Source of the DNA: UBA7703 sp034926785
Lineage (GTDB): Bacteria > Bacillota > Clostridia > Christensenellales > CAG-138
Length of the DNA stretch: 64,000 nt
Direction: 5' to 3'
NCBI GenBank assembly: GCA_034926785.1
Contig: JAYFQU010000023.1
Location: forward strand, 1-64,000
In this document: in pieces, positions 25,755 to 33,844 of the stretch
Numbering within the stretch: position 1 is the stretch's first letter
Layout of the letters: every line of letters begins with the position of its first letter
Notes under the pieces: generated by a model
Seen by the model: only the letters and a program-made list of their open reading frames with translations
Told to the model about the DNA's origin: nothing
The model's database searches: none
Position numbers and translations under genes: made by a program

Positions 25755-27199
25755 GCGCCCGTCTCCTTCTCGCTGGTCTTCATGGGAATCTTGACAAATA
25801 TCTTGGTGCCGATATCCGACGTGCTCTCCAGGGAGAGCCCATATTCCGTGCCAAACAAAATCTGTATTCTCTGATGCACTGTGCGTAGCCCGAATCCTTC
25901 CGGTCTGCCGTCCGCAAGCGAATCACGCAGCTCCTGCAGCCGTTCTTCGCTCATGCCGCTCCCGTCGTCCGCCACTTCAAGGATGATATTCTCGTCCTCC
26001 GCGCGCCCGCTCACGCGGATGAGCCCCTTGCGCCGCCGGATCTTGATGCCATGATAAAGCGCGTTTTCCACGAGCGGCTGGAGGGTAAGCTTTGGCAGAA
26101 TGTATCGATCCAGCTCTTCCGGTATATCGATTTCATACTCCATCAGGTCGCGATAGCGCATATGCTGAATTTCCAGATAGCTCTTGATATGCTGCTGCTC
26201 CTCCTTGAGCGTGATAACGTTTTGTCCGCGGCTGAGCGAAAATCGAAAAAAGTTGGACAAACTGCCGACCATGTTGACCGATTCCGTTATCTCGCCGGAC
26301 TCGATAAGCCAGACGATGGTATCCAGCGTGTTGTAGAGAAAATGCGGATTGATCTGTGCCTGTAGCAGGGCCAGTTCCGTTCGCCTGCGTTGTTTTTCCT
26401 GCTCCGTGTTGCGCTCGATCTGCCGTTTGAGATGTCCAACCATGTTTTCGATGCCGTCGGAGAGCAGCTGTACCTCCTCCACATCCGCCTGAATCGGTTC
26501 GCAGACCAGCAGCCCGCCGCGCCCGATGGTCACGAGACGGTCGCAGAGCATATCGATCGGATCCACGATCCGGCGGCTCAGCTTGCGCGAATAGCTCAGC
26601 AGGATGAAAAGCAGCACGAGTGCAAGCACAACCACAACGCCCATAAGCACCACCATGTTTGTAATCATGGTGGACTGCAGGGCGTCCAGATGCACCGCCT
26701 CATAGTAGAGATAGGTATACATGTATTCCTGAATCAAATCCGCCATGACATAGATGTTGTCATTGAGCTGGCTCATGCGGGAGTCGTATCCTTCGGTCCC
26801 CGCAATCTCCTGCATCTTATCCTCGAGGTTGTGGCAGAGGTTCAATACGCTGTTGATCGCGCGGAGGCTATCCCGTTCCGCAGTCGTCTCGATGAGCTTT
26901 CGCGCAATCGCCTCGGCGGATTTCACCTCTTCGGTCGGCATTCCGACGGAATACTGGCTGTCGATCACATAATAGTACATCTTGGTCTTGATGGTGTCCG
27001 TAAAGTCCCGGTTAAAGTCCGAGGCCGTGGTCACGTTGTTCAAGATCGAATTATACTGCAAGCCGTATCCGATGCTGATGCCAACCACCAGTATGATGAT
27101 CAGCATGAGCGGTATGGTGACGATTAAAATCATCTTCCACAGCTTTTTCTGCATGGTCGTCTTTTCGTTCTTTGCCGAAGCGTTGATTTGTTCGATCAC
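25751..27199 (-). CDS. Sensor histidine kinase, YesM/LytS type
   Basis: The 482-residue kinase has a first membrane helix near residues 22-45, an extracytoplasmic region of about 140 residues, a second helix near 185-207 (MVVLMGVVVVLALVLLF), a HAMP region, then the His_kinase motif QINPHFLYNTLDTIVW and a HATPase domain (VENALYHGIK, DDGSGM, GFGLRTVHQR). The start is GTG at 27199. It overlaps the regulator stop codon (GTGA) and has AGAGGAG upstream. It phosphorylates the regulator encoded just before it. Confidence 0.92.
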   Translation of the reverse strand: MIEQINASAKNEKTTMQKKLWKMILIVTIPLMLIIILVVGISIGYGLQYNSILNNVTTASDFNRDFTDTIKTKMYYYVIDSQYSVGMPTEEVKSAEAIARKLIETTAERDSLRAINSVLNLCHNLEDKMQEIAGTEGYDSRMSQLNDNIYVMADLIQEYMYTYLYYEAVHLDALQSTMITNMVVLMGVVVVLALVLLFILLSYSRKLSRRIVDPIDMLCDRLVTIGRGGLLVCEPIQADVEEVQLLSDGIENMVGHLKRQIERNTEQEKQRRRTELALLQAQINPHFLYNTLDTIVWLIESGEITESVNMVGSLSNFFRFSLSRGQNVITLKEEQQHIKSYLEIQHMRYRDLMEYEIDIPEELDRYILPKLTLQPLVENALYHGIKIRRRKGLIRVSGRAEDENIILEVADDGSGMSEERLQELRDSLADGRPEGFGLRTVHQRIQILFGTEYGLSLESTSDIGTKIFVKIPMKTSEKETGA

Positions 27200-28812
27200 C
27201 GTTTGTCTCCTCTTCGGTATTCGCTCGGCGTACACCCGGCAACTTTTTTAAACACAAAACTGAAATAGTGGGAATCTCGAAATCCCACGGCAAACGCGAT
27301 TTCGCTGGAGCGCATGTCCGTCTGCCGGAGCATGCGCTTTGCTTCGGCGATTCGCTTTCCGGTCAAATATTCGATAAACGTCTGCCCGATTTCCTGGCTG
27401 AACATGGCGGAGAAATAGTTGGGACTGATGTTCACCTTCTGCGCCACGCGGTCGAGCGACATGGTCTCTTCGGCGTAGTGTTGATCGATGAATCCGATCG
27501 CCTGCGCCAGCAGGTCGCGCTGCTGTTTTCGGCTTTCGAGGTCTCTTAGCCCGATGGCATGCAGCATGATCTGGCGCGCATACAGGCGCACCTCTTCCGG
27601 CGAGGAGATGTTGTCTCTGGGGCGCAGTTCCGGCGGCCAATAGCTCTCGCTCCGGCCGCCGATAGAATCCAAATATGCAACCGACGCAAAATAGACCGTC
27701 ATGGTCAGATAGCGGCAGAACATAGGCAGCGGGGCGGTTCCGCTGCCCGCGCTCTCCAATAGTTGGTCGATAAATTGATCGATCTCCTCCGCCGTTCCCC
27801 CGCTTAAAAAGCAGCGGATGCGCTCCTGATCAATCTCCTGATTGCCGGATCGGGAATTTGAGCCGCTTTTCCCGCGCAGGTTTTGTATGCTCGCTTCCGA
27901 GAGGATATGTTCCTCCGGGCAGAGATAGCGGTAGGATAGGATGCGGCTTGCTTCGGCAAAGCAGGCGGGCAGTGCGCTGAGGCGCGAAACCGCGGTGCCG
28001 CTGGCGATATGCCAGTTTACCTCATGGCCGGCCTCTGCGCAGAGATGTTCGAGGCTGTCCAGGCAGCCCTCTGTCCGCTGGCCGATCTCCTCCTTCGCAC
28101 CTTTGATCAACACCGCATAGGTCGAGATGTTCCAGCGGAACAGGATCAGTTCGGAGTGGCTGACCAGCATCTTTGTCACCTGTTCCTGCAGGGCGGCCAG
28201 CGCCTCCGAATACCCTTCCGGCGCGCTGCCGTCGTACTCCGCGCTGCTCAGCGAAAAGAGCAGAATGTTATAGTATGGCGCATTGAGTTCTATCTCCAGG
28301 GCCTTCGCAGTTTCGGAAATCTCCGAAACGCTCAGCCCTCCGGTAACAATCTGCTCAAAAAAGCGCCTGCGGGAGAACACCTCATATTCCTGCGCCTCGC
28401 GCTGGAACATCGCGAGATACTCCCGCTGCTGCTGCTCGGCCTCCATCTTCTTCTGGAGAGAAATCAGCAGCTCTACGAGTTTTTCTTTGACGACGGGTTT
28501 GAGCAGATACTGCTCCACCCCCATACGAATCGCCTGCTGTGCATAGGCAAAATCGTCATATCCGCTGATAATGACAATTTTGGTGCGGGGCAGTTCCTTT
28601 CGGATCAGCTCGCTCAGCGCGAGTCCGTCCATAAACGGCATCTTGATGTCGGTGATTAAAAGATCGGGCTGTATCTGCCGAATCAGCGGAAGCGCAAGCT
28701 CGCCGTCCGGCGCATCTCCGGCATATTCAAAGCCATACTGCTCCCATTGGATGTTTTTTCGTATTCCCTCTCGCATCACAATCTCATCTTCGACCAGAAA
28801 AACCTTAAACAT
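27196..28812 (-). CDS. Response regulator, YesN/AraC type
   Basis: The 538-residue regulator has a receiver domain (phospho-acceptor Asp55 in LLITDIKMPF, Lys in LLKPV), a long middle region of about 300 residues, and a C-terminal AraC double helix-turn-helix (ISPNYFSAMFSQEIGQTF, then AFAVGFRDSHYFSFVFKKVA). MFKVFL at 28812 is chosen because AAGGGA lies 9 nt upstream and homology begins there. It probably activates the ytfQRT-yjfF-like operon downstream. Confidence 0.92.
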   Translation of the reverse strand: MFKVFLVEDEIVMREGIRKNIQWEQYGFEYAGDAPDGELALPLIRQIQPDLLITDIKMPFMDGLALSELIRKELPRTKIVIISGYDDFAYAQQAIRMGVEQYLLKPVVKEKLVELLISLQKKMEAEQQQREYLAMFQREAQEYEVFSRRRFFEQIVTGGLSVSEISETAKALEIELNAPYYNILLFSLSSAEYDGSAPEGYSEALAALQEQVTKMLVSHSELILFRWNISTYAVLIKGAKEEIGQRTEGCLDSLEHLCAEAGHEVNWHIASGTAVSRLSALPACFAEASRILSYRYLCPEEHILSEASIQNLRGKSGSNSRSGNQEIDQERIRCFLSGGTAEEIDQFIDQLLESAGSGTAPLPMFCRYLTMTVYFASVAYLDSIGGRSESYWPPELRPRDNISSPEEVRLYARQIMLHAIGLRDLESRKQQRDLLAQAIGFIDQHYAEETMSLDRVAQKVNISPNYFSAMFSQEIGQTFIEYLTGKRIAEAKRMLRQTDMRSSEIAFAVGFRDSHYFSFVFKKVAGCTPSEYRRGDKR

Positions 28813-29025
28813 GGAATATTCCCTTCTGACAGGTAAATATCTCGAATTATATGATGTGCAGAATCCCCCATAAATTATGTTCTGTTTTAAAACAATCAAC
28901 AATAGATTTTTTTATGATATTGGTCGGATTTTGTGGTTTCTCCTCTTCATTTGCGAAATGCTGGCTCCTGAGCCGTACGGATCGGTATGCGCGCCGTGGC
29001 GAATCGGAATTCACAGATAAATTCT

Positions 29026-29035
29026 CCCCCCCCCC
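29026..29035 (+). repeat. Ten-base poly-C tract upstream of the hyd promoter
   Basis: Ten consecutive Cs end 9 bp before the -35 box at 29045. Such tracts are prone to slippage and could change promoter spacing or upstream contacts. The remainder of the interval 28813-29025 shows no gene. Confidence 0.7.
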
Positions 29036-29044
29036 GTAAAGTGG

Positions 29045-29108
29045 TTGACAGAATTGCTATTCAGTATTATCATATCGATACATTATATCGATATCAATTA
29101 ATCGATAT
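29045..29108 (+). promoter_or_regulatory. Promoter and repeated ATCGAT boxes of the hydCBA operon
   Basis: TTGACA (29045-29050) and TATCAT (29068-29073) are 17 bp apart. ATCGAT boxes lie at 29074-29079, 29087-29092 and 29101-29106, one immediately after the -10 box. The promoter at 4090-4126 shares this arrangement. The leader to the hydC start is about 170 nt. Confidence 0.72.
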
Positions 29109-29247
29109 GGATACGACCCAAGTCTTTCCTTCTGGCGTCTGTTTGCGAAGAACGAGCGCCGCACGGGCGGAACCGCGACCAGCCGCAAAAGGAAAGCGAT
29201 CCGAAAACACTTCATTCACGATACTACGCCGGAGGAACGAAACACCC

Positions 29248-29751
29248 ATGCAATCAACATTCGATTATGGCGCGCTGGATGAAATTCTGCTGGCCAACGG
29301 CACAGAGGAATCCGCCGTCATCGCCATCCTGCAGGACATTCAGGAGCGCTATCGCTATCTGCCCAGAGAGGTATTCCCCTATCTCGCGGAGAAGATGCGA
29401 ATCAGCGAGGCGCGCATATTCTCTGTCGCAACCTTCTACGAGAACTTTTCCCTGGAGGCAAAAGGGCACTTCGTCATCCGCATCTGTGATGGAACGGCCT
29501 GCCATGTTCGAAAATCGATCCCAATTTTAGAGTTTTTACGCAAGGAACTGTGCTTAAGCGAGGATAAGCGAACCACCGACGACCTTGGCTTCACCGTGGA
29601 GACGGTGTCCTGCCTCGGCGCATGCGGCCTCGCGCCTGTTTTAACCGTGAACGACAAGGTCTATCCCGCCATGACGCCGGAGAAGGCCGGCGAACTGGTT
29701 CGCGCCCTGCGGGAGGAACTCGCGGCAAAGGCCGAGGAGGAAGCACGATGA
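29248..29751 (+). CDS. hydC: Bifurcating [FeFe]-hydrogenase, NuoE-like subunit HydC
   Basis: The 167-residue protein matches NuoE/HydC: a helical N-terminal part with QDIQERYRYLPREV, then a thioredoxin-like [2Fe-2S] domain with CDGTAC near residue 83 and CLGACG near 124. It supplies a [2Fe-2S] centre next to HydB in the NADH/ferredoxin-dependent complex. The ATG at 29248 has GGAGGA 11 nt upstream. The ORF is open further upstream but without family similarity. Confidence 0.9.
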   Translation: MQSTFDYGALDEILLANGTEESAVIAILQDIQERYRYLPREVFPYLAEKMRISEARIFSVATFYENFSLEAKGHFVIRICDGTACHVRKSIPILEFLRKELCLSEDKRTTDDLGFTVETVSCLGACGLAPVLTVNDKVYPAMTPEKAGELVRALREELAAKAEEEAR

Positions 29752-31625
29752 AACTCAGCAGTCAAGCCGATCTTGCCGCCCTGCGAAAAACCTGCGCCTA
29801 CGCACGTTCCCTCGAAACCAAGCGGATCCTGGTCTGCGCCGGAACGGGCTGCGTTTCCAGCGGCTCGATGGAGATTTTTGCGCGTCTCCAATCGCTCATG
29901 GAGGATCGAAATATACCCGTGTCCGTTGAACTGGCGGAGGAGCCGCACGGCGAGCGCGTCGGCCTCAAGGAATGCGGCTGCCACGGTTTTTGCGAGATGG
30001 GACCGCTGGTGCGCATCGAACCGCAGGGCTGGCTCTACACGAAAACGCAGCCGAACGACTGTGAGGAAATCATCGAGCGCACGATTCTGCGCGGCGAGCG
30101 CATAGAGCGGCTTGCGTTTGTCAAGGAAGGCGAACGCTATCCCCGCCAAGAGGAAATCCCGTTTTATCAGAAACAAACGCGGCTCGTGCTGGAGCACTGC
30201 GGGCAGATTGACGCCACCAGCATCCGCGAATATCTCGCAATCGGTGGCTACAGCGCGCTGGAACAGGCGCTCTTTTCGCGCACGCAGGACGAAATCATCG
30301 ACGAAATCATAAAATCGAACCTGCGCGGACGCGGGGGCGGCGGTTTCCCGGCCGGACAAAAATGGTCCCAGGTACGCCGGCAGAACACGGAACAAAAATA
30401 CATTGTCTGCAACGGCGACGAGGGCGATCCCGGCGCGTTTATGGATCGCAGCGTCATGGAGGGCGATCCGCACCGTATGCTTGAAGGCATGATGATCGCA
30501 GGTCTTGCCTGCGGCGCGAGCAAGGGATATATCTATGTTCGCGCGGAGTATCCGCTCGCGGTCAAGCGTCTGCGACGCGCAATCCGGCAGGCGGAAGATC
30601 TCGGGCTTCTCGGCGGGCGAATTCTTGGCACCGGCTTTTCCTTTCGCCTGCGGGTGGCGCGCGGCGCAGGCGCGTTCGTCTGCGGCGAGGGCAGCGCGCT
30701 GACCGCCTCTATCGAAGGCAAGCGCGGCATGCCACGTGTGAAACCCCCGCGCACGGTGGAGCACGGCCTGTTTGACAAACCGACCGTACTCAACAATGTC
30801 GAAACCTATGCGAATGTGCCGCTGATCATCAACCGCGGCGCAGACTGGTATCTCTCCATCGGGCCGCGGAACAGCCCCGGCACAAAGGCCTTTGCGCTGA
30901 CGGGCAACATCGTCAACACGGGGCTTATCGAAGTGCCGATGGGCACCACCCTGCGCGAGGTGATCTTCGACGTCGGCGGCGGCGTTCGCGGCGGCAAGGC
31001 GTTTAAAGCGGTGCAGATCGGCGGGCCATCGGGCGGTTGCCTGACCGCGGAGGATCTCGACCTGCCGCTGGACTTTGACTCGCTCAAGAAGGCAGGCGCA
31101 ATGATCGGCTCCGGCGGACTCGTCGTCATGGACGAGGACACCTGCATGGTGGAGGTCGCGCGGTTTTTCATGCACTTTACCCAGAACGAATCCTGCGGAA
31201 AGTGCGTGCCCTGCCGGGAGGGAACCAAGCGCATGCTTGCGATATTGGAGCGCATCGTTGAGGGCAAGGGCGAGGAGGGCGACATTGAATTGCTGCTGGA
31301 GCTGGCGGACACCATCTCGGCCACTGCGCTCTGCGGCCTCGGCAAATCCGCCGCTTCCCCCGTCGTGAGCACCATCCGCAGCTTCCGCGCGGAGTATGAG
31401 GCGCATATTCGGGACAAGCGCTGCCCAGCCGGCAGTTGTCAGAGGCTCAAGCGCATCCGGATCGACCCCACGCTATGCAAGGGCTGCTCCAAGTGCGCAA
31501 AAGCCTGCCCGGTCGGCGCAATCTCCGGGCAGATTAAGCATCCCTATTCGATCGATGAGACAGCATGTATCCGCTGCGGCGCATGCGCAGCGACCTGCGC
31601 ATTCCACGCGGTTATGGAGGGTTAG
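29748..31625 (+). CDS. hydB: Bifurcating [FeFe]-hydrogenase, flavin/NADH subunit HydB
   Basis: The 625-residue protein has an N-terminal thioredoxin-like [2Fe-2S] domain (CAGTGC near residue 28, CGCHGFC near 75), a NuoF core with FMN/NADH motifs RGRGGGGFPAGQKW and CNGDEGDPGAFMD, the [4Fe-4S] motif ESCGKCVPCREG near residue 485, and two C-terminal ferredoxin clusters (CKGCSKCAKAC, CIRCGACAATC). It is the site of NADH oxidation and flavin-based bifurcation. Its ATG overlaps the hydC stop codon (ATGA). Confidence 0.93.
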   Translation: MKLSSQADLAALRKTCAYARSLETKRILVCAGTGCVSSGSMEIFARLQSLMEDRNIPVSVELAEEPHGERVGLKECGCHGFCEMGPLVRIEPQGWLYTKTQPNDCEEIIERTILRGERIERLAFVKEGERYPRQEEIPFYQKQTRLVLEHCGQIDATSIREYLAIGGYSALEQALFSRTQDEIIDEIIKSNLRGRGGGGFPAGQKWSQVRRQNTEQKYIVCNGDEGDPGAFMDRSVMEGDPHRMLEGMMIAGLACGASKGYIYVRAEYPLAVKRLRRAIRQAEDLGLLGGRILGTGFSFRLRVARGAGAFVCGEGSALTASIEGKRGMPRVKPPRTVEHGLFDKPTVLNNVETYANVPLIINRGADWYLSIGPRNSPGTKAFALTGNIVNTGLIEVPMGTTLREVIFDVGGGVRGGKAFKAVQIGGPSGGCLTAEDLDLPLDFDSLKKAGAMIGSGGLVVMDEDTCMVEVARFFMHFTQNESCGKCVPCREGTKRMLAILERIVEGKGEEGDIELLLELADTISATALCGLGKSAASPVVSTIRSFRAEYEAHIRDKRCPAGSCQRLKRIRIDPTLCKGCSKCAKACPVGAISGQIKHPYSIDETACIRCGACAATCAFHAVMEG

Positions 31626-31630
31626 GCCAT

Positions 31631-33334
31631 ATGCAAGAGAAAGAATTCATGACCGTGGACGGCATCCCGGTAGAGATCAACGGCGAAAAAAACCTGCTGG
31701 AGCTAATTCGAAAAATCGGCATCAAACTCCCGACGTTTTGCTATCATTCGGAACTCTCGGTCTACGGCGCCTGCCGCATGTGCATGGTGGAGACCGCGCG
31801 CGGCGACCTTGAAGCCGCCTGTTCCACCCCGCCAAAGGCCGGCATGACGATTAAAACCAACACCGAACGACTCCGCCGCTATCGCAAAAACATCCTTGAA
31901 CTCCTGCTCGCCAACCATTGCCGGGACTGCACCACCTGCGGCAACAACGGAACCTGCAAACTGCAGGATCTTGCGATGCGATTCGATATCCGCGGGGTGC
32001 GTTTCCCCAATACGGCGCCCCGCCAAAAACGGGATGACTCCTCCCTCTGCATCACGCGGGACGCCAGCAAATGTATCCTCTGCGGAGACTGTGTGCGCAT
32101 GTGCAGCGAGGTGCAGCATGTCGGCGCAATCGACTTTGCCTATCGCGGCTCACGGATGGAGATCAGCACCGCGTTCGGCATCCCGATTGCCGCGTCGCCC
32201 TGCGTCGGCTGCGGGCAATGCGCGGCGGTCTGCCCGACAGGCGCAATCGTCGTCAAGGACGACTTAAACAAGGTTTGGCAGGCGCTGGAGGCGACGGACG
32301 TCAAGGTGACCGCGCAGATCGCCCCCGCGGTTCGCGTTGCGCTCGGCAAGTCGTTCAACCTCCGCGACGGTGAAAACGCGATGGGTAGCATCATCGCCGC
32401 CCTGCACCGCATGGGATTTGACGAGGTATACGACACCTCGCTCGGCGCGGATCTGACCGTGCTGGAGGAGAGCGAGGAGTTGCTGGGGCATCTGGAGCGG
32501 GAGAAAGCGCTCCCGCTGTTTACCTCCTGCTGCCCCGCTTGGGTGCAGTATTGCGAAAAAAACTATCCCGACCTCCTGCCGCATATTTCCTCCTGCCGCT
32601 CGCCGATGCAGATGTTTGCCTCGGTCATCAAGGAAGACGGCAAAACCTCCTCGCGCAGGCAGTTTCACGTTGCCGTCATGCCCTGTACGGCAAAGAAGTT
32701 TGAAGCCGTGCGGGACGAGTTTTGCGTGAACGGCGCGCCGAATGTGGACGCGGTCATCACCACGCAGGAGCTCATCCGAATGATCAAGGAATCCGGCATC
32801 GTGTTTGAGGAGCTGGCGGCGGACGCAGTGGATCTTCCGTTTGGCACGGTCTCGGGCGCGGGCGTCATCTTTGGCGTCACCGGCGGCGTTACGGAGGCCG
32901 TATTGCGCCGCCTCGCCTCGGATAAATCACGCGGAGGGCTCTATTCCTCGGCCTATGCCGGCGTGCGCGGCATGGAGGGCGTCAAGGAGGCGCGGGTGCC
33001 CTATCAGGGAAGCGAACTCAGGATCGCCGTAGTCAGCGGGCTGGACCATGCCGACGCGCTGATCCAACGTATCCTCTCCGGCGAGGCGCACTATGATTTT
33101 GTCGAGGTCATGGCCTGCCCCGGCGGCTGTGTGAGCGGCGCAGGACAGCCCTACGGCTCCTCCTGCGCAAAGGCCGAGCGCGGAGACGGGCTCTACGCGG
33201 CCGACCGCCTCTCCAGCGTCAAGCGCTCCGAGGAAAACGCGCTGGTGCAGTCGCTGTACGGCGATGTACTCAAGGGCAGAGTGCACGAACTGCTGCACGT
33301 GAACTATTCGAAAAAAGGAGGTCGCGACGCATGA
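31631..33334 (+). CDS. hydA: Bifurcating [FeFe]-hydrogenase, catalytic subunit HydA
   Basis: The 567-residue subunit has an N-terminal [2Fe-2S] domain (Cys 37, 48, 51, 64), a His-Cys3 [4Fe-4S] site (His96, Cys100, 103, 109), two ferredoxin clusters (CILCGDCVRMC, CVGCGQCAAVC) and a complete H-cluster: FTSCCPAW, MPCTAKKFE and MACPGGCVSGAGQP. It makes H2 from NADH and reduced ferredoxin, or the reverse. GGAGGG lies 9 nt before the chosen ATG. The maturases HydE, HydF and HydG are not in the window. Confidence 0.95.
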   Translation: MQEKEFMTVDGIPVEINGEKNLLELIRKIGIKLPTFCYHSELSVYGACRMCMVETARGDLEAACSTPPKAGMTIKTNTERLRRYRKNILELLLANHCRDCTTCGNNGTCKLQDLAMRFDIRGVRFPNTAPRQKRDDSSLCITRDASKCILCGDCVRMCSEVQHVGAIDFAYRGSRMEISTAFGIPIAASPCVGCGQCAAVCPTGAIVVKDDLNKVWQALEATDVKVTAQIAPAVRVALGKSFNLRDGENAMGSIIAALHRMGFDEVYDTSLGADLTVLEESEELLGHLEREKALPLFTSCCPAWVQYCEKNYPDLLPHISSCRSPMQMFASVIKEDGKTSSRRQFHVAVMPCTAKKFEAVRDEFCVNGAPNVDAVITTQELIRMIKESGIVFEELAADAVDLPFGTVSGAGVIFGVTGGVTEAVLRRLASDKSRGGLYSSAYAGVRGMEGVKEARVPYQGSELRIAVVSGLDHADALIQRILSGEAHYDFVEVMACPGGCVSGAGQPYGSSCAKAERGDGLYAADRLSSVKRSEENALVQSLYGDVLKGRVHELLHVNYSKKGGRDA

Positions 33335-33585
33335 CCCAGCTTTCGGTCTGCATTGGCAGCGCCTGCCATCTCAAGGGAGCATACAACGTCATCTCCACCT
33401 TTCAGCATATGATTGAGGACTATCAGCTCCATGATCAGATTGTATTTGCGGCAACATTCTGCACGAGGGAATGTCATAGGCCGGGCGTGAGCGTGACGCT
33501 AAACGGGACGAAGTCTGTCATCGCCGCGGAAGATGCGCGCCGCTTTTTCCGCGAAGAGGTTTTACCAGCCATCCCGCATCAGTAA
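33331..33585 (+). CDS. Small thioredoxin-like [2Fe-2S] ferredoxin of the hyd operon
   Basis: The 84-residue protein has CIGSAC near residue 7 and CTRECH near residue 45, with the same fold signature as the protein at 3763-4032. Its ATG overlaps the hydA stop codon. It could be an accessory electron carrier of the hydrogenase. The two paralogues being placed one in each hydrogenase operon suggests a shared role. Confidence 0.85.
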   Translation: MTQLSVCIGSACHLKGAYNVISTFQHMIEDYQLHDQIVFAATFCTRECHRPGVSVTLNGTKSVIAAEDARRFFREEVLPAIPHQ

Positions 33586-33624
33586 TCAGTTTCGTTGCTA
33601 TCCCGAACCGGGAGATAAACCATG

Positions 33625-33648
33625 GGCGCCGGAAAGCCGGCGCCCATT
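33625..33648 (+). terminator. GC-rich hairpin preceding repeat copy 2
   Basis: TGGGCGCCGG-AAAG-CCGGCGCCCA is a 10-bp hairpin 40 nt after the hyd operon. It takes the same position as the different hairpin before repeat copy 1. Confidence 0.6.
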
Positions 33649-33780
33649 CAGCCCATCGACAAAGTCCTGCGGACTCTGCCGATGGGTTTTACTTTGGGTT
33701 AAAATGACGCGAATCGCGCCATTTTTTCACAAATTCGGCGAATGAATCGCCAAATTTGAAGGAACATGGGGGATTTTCGA
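33649..33780 (+). repeat. 132-bp structured repeat, copy 2
   Basis: This is the inverted second copy of the repeat at 1-132 with a single base change in the first stem. Like copy 1, it follows the 3' end of an operon and has the same orientation relative to that operon's transcription. The interval 33781-33844 holds nothing I recognise. Confidence 0.88.
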
Positions 33781-33844
33781 ATCGCCCCCGACGGGTTTTG
33801 TCGATCATCCGAGTTGTGATACCCGATTGTTTCCCCGCGCGGCC

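Noticed and set aside
29661..31406. 581-codon open frame on the minus strand opposite hydB
   Set aside because: Mirror frame of a conserved gene with no domain and no start signal.
1..33780. The block between the inverted repeats as a transposon or genomic island
   Set aside because: No transposase, integrase, target duplication or foreign gene content. The repeats also lie at operon 3' ends rather than at insertion boundaries.
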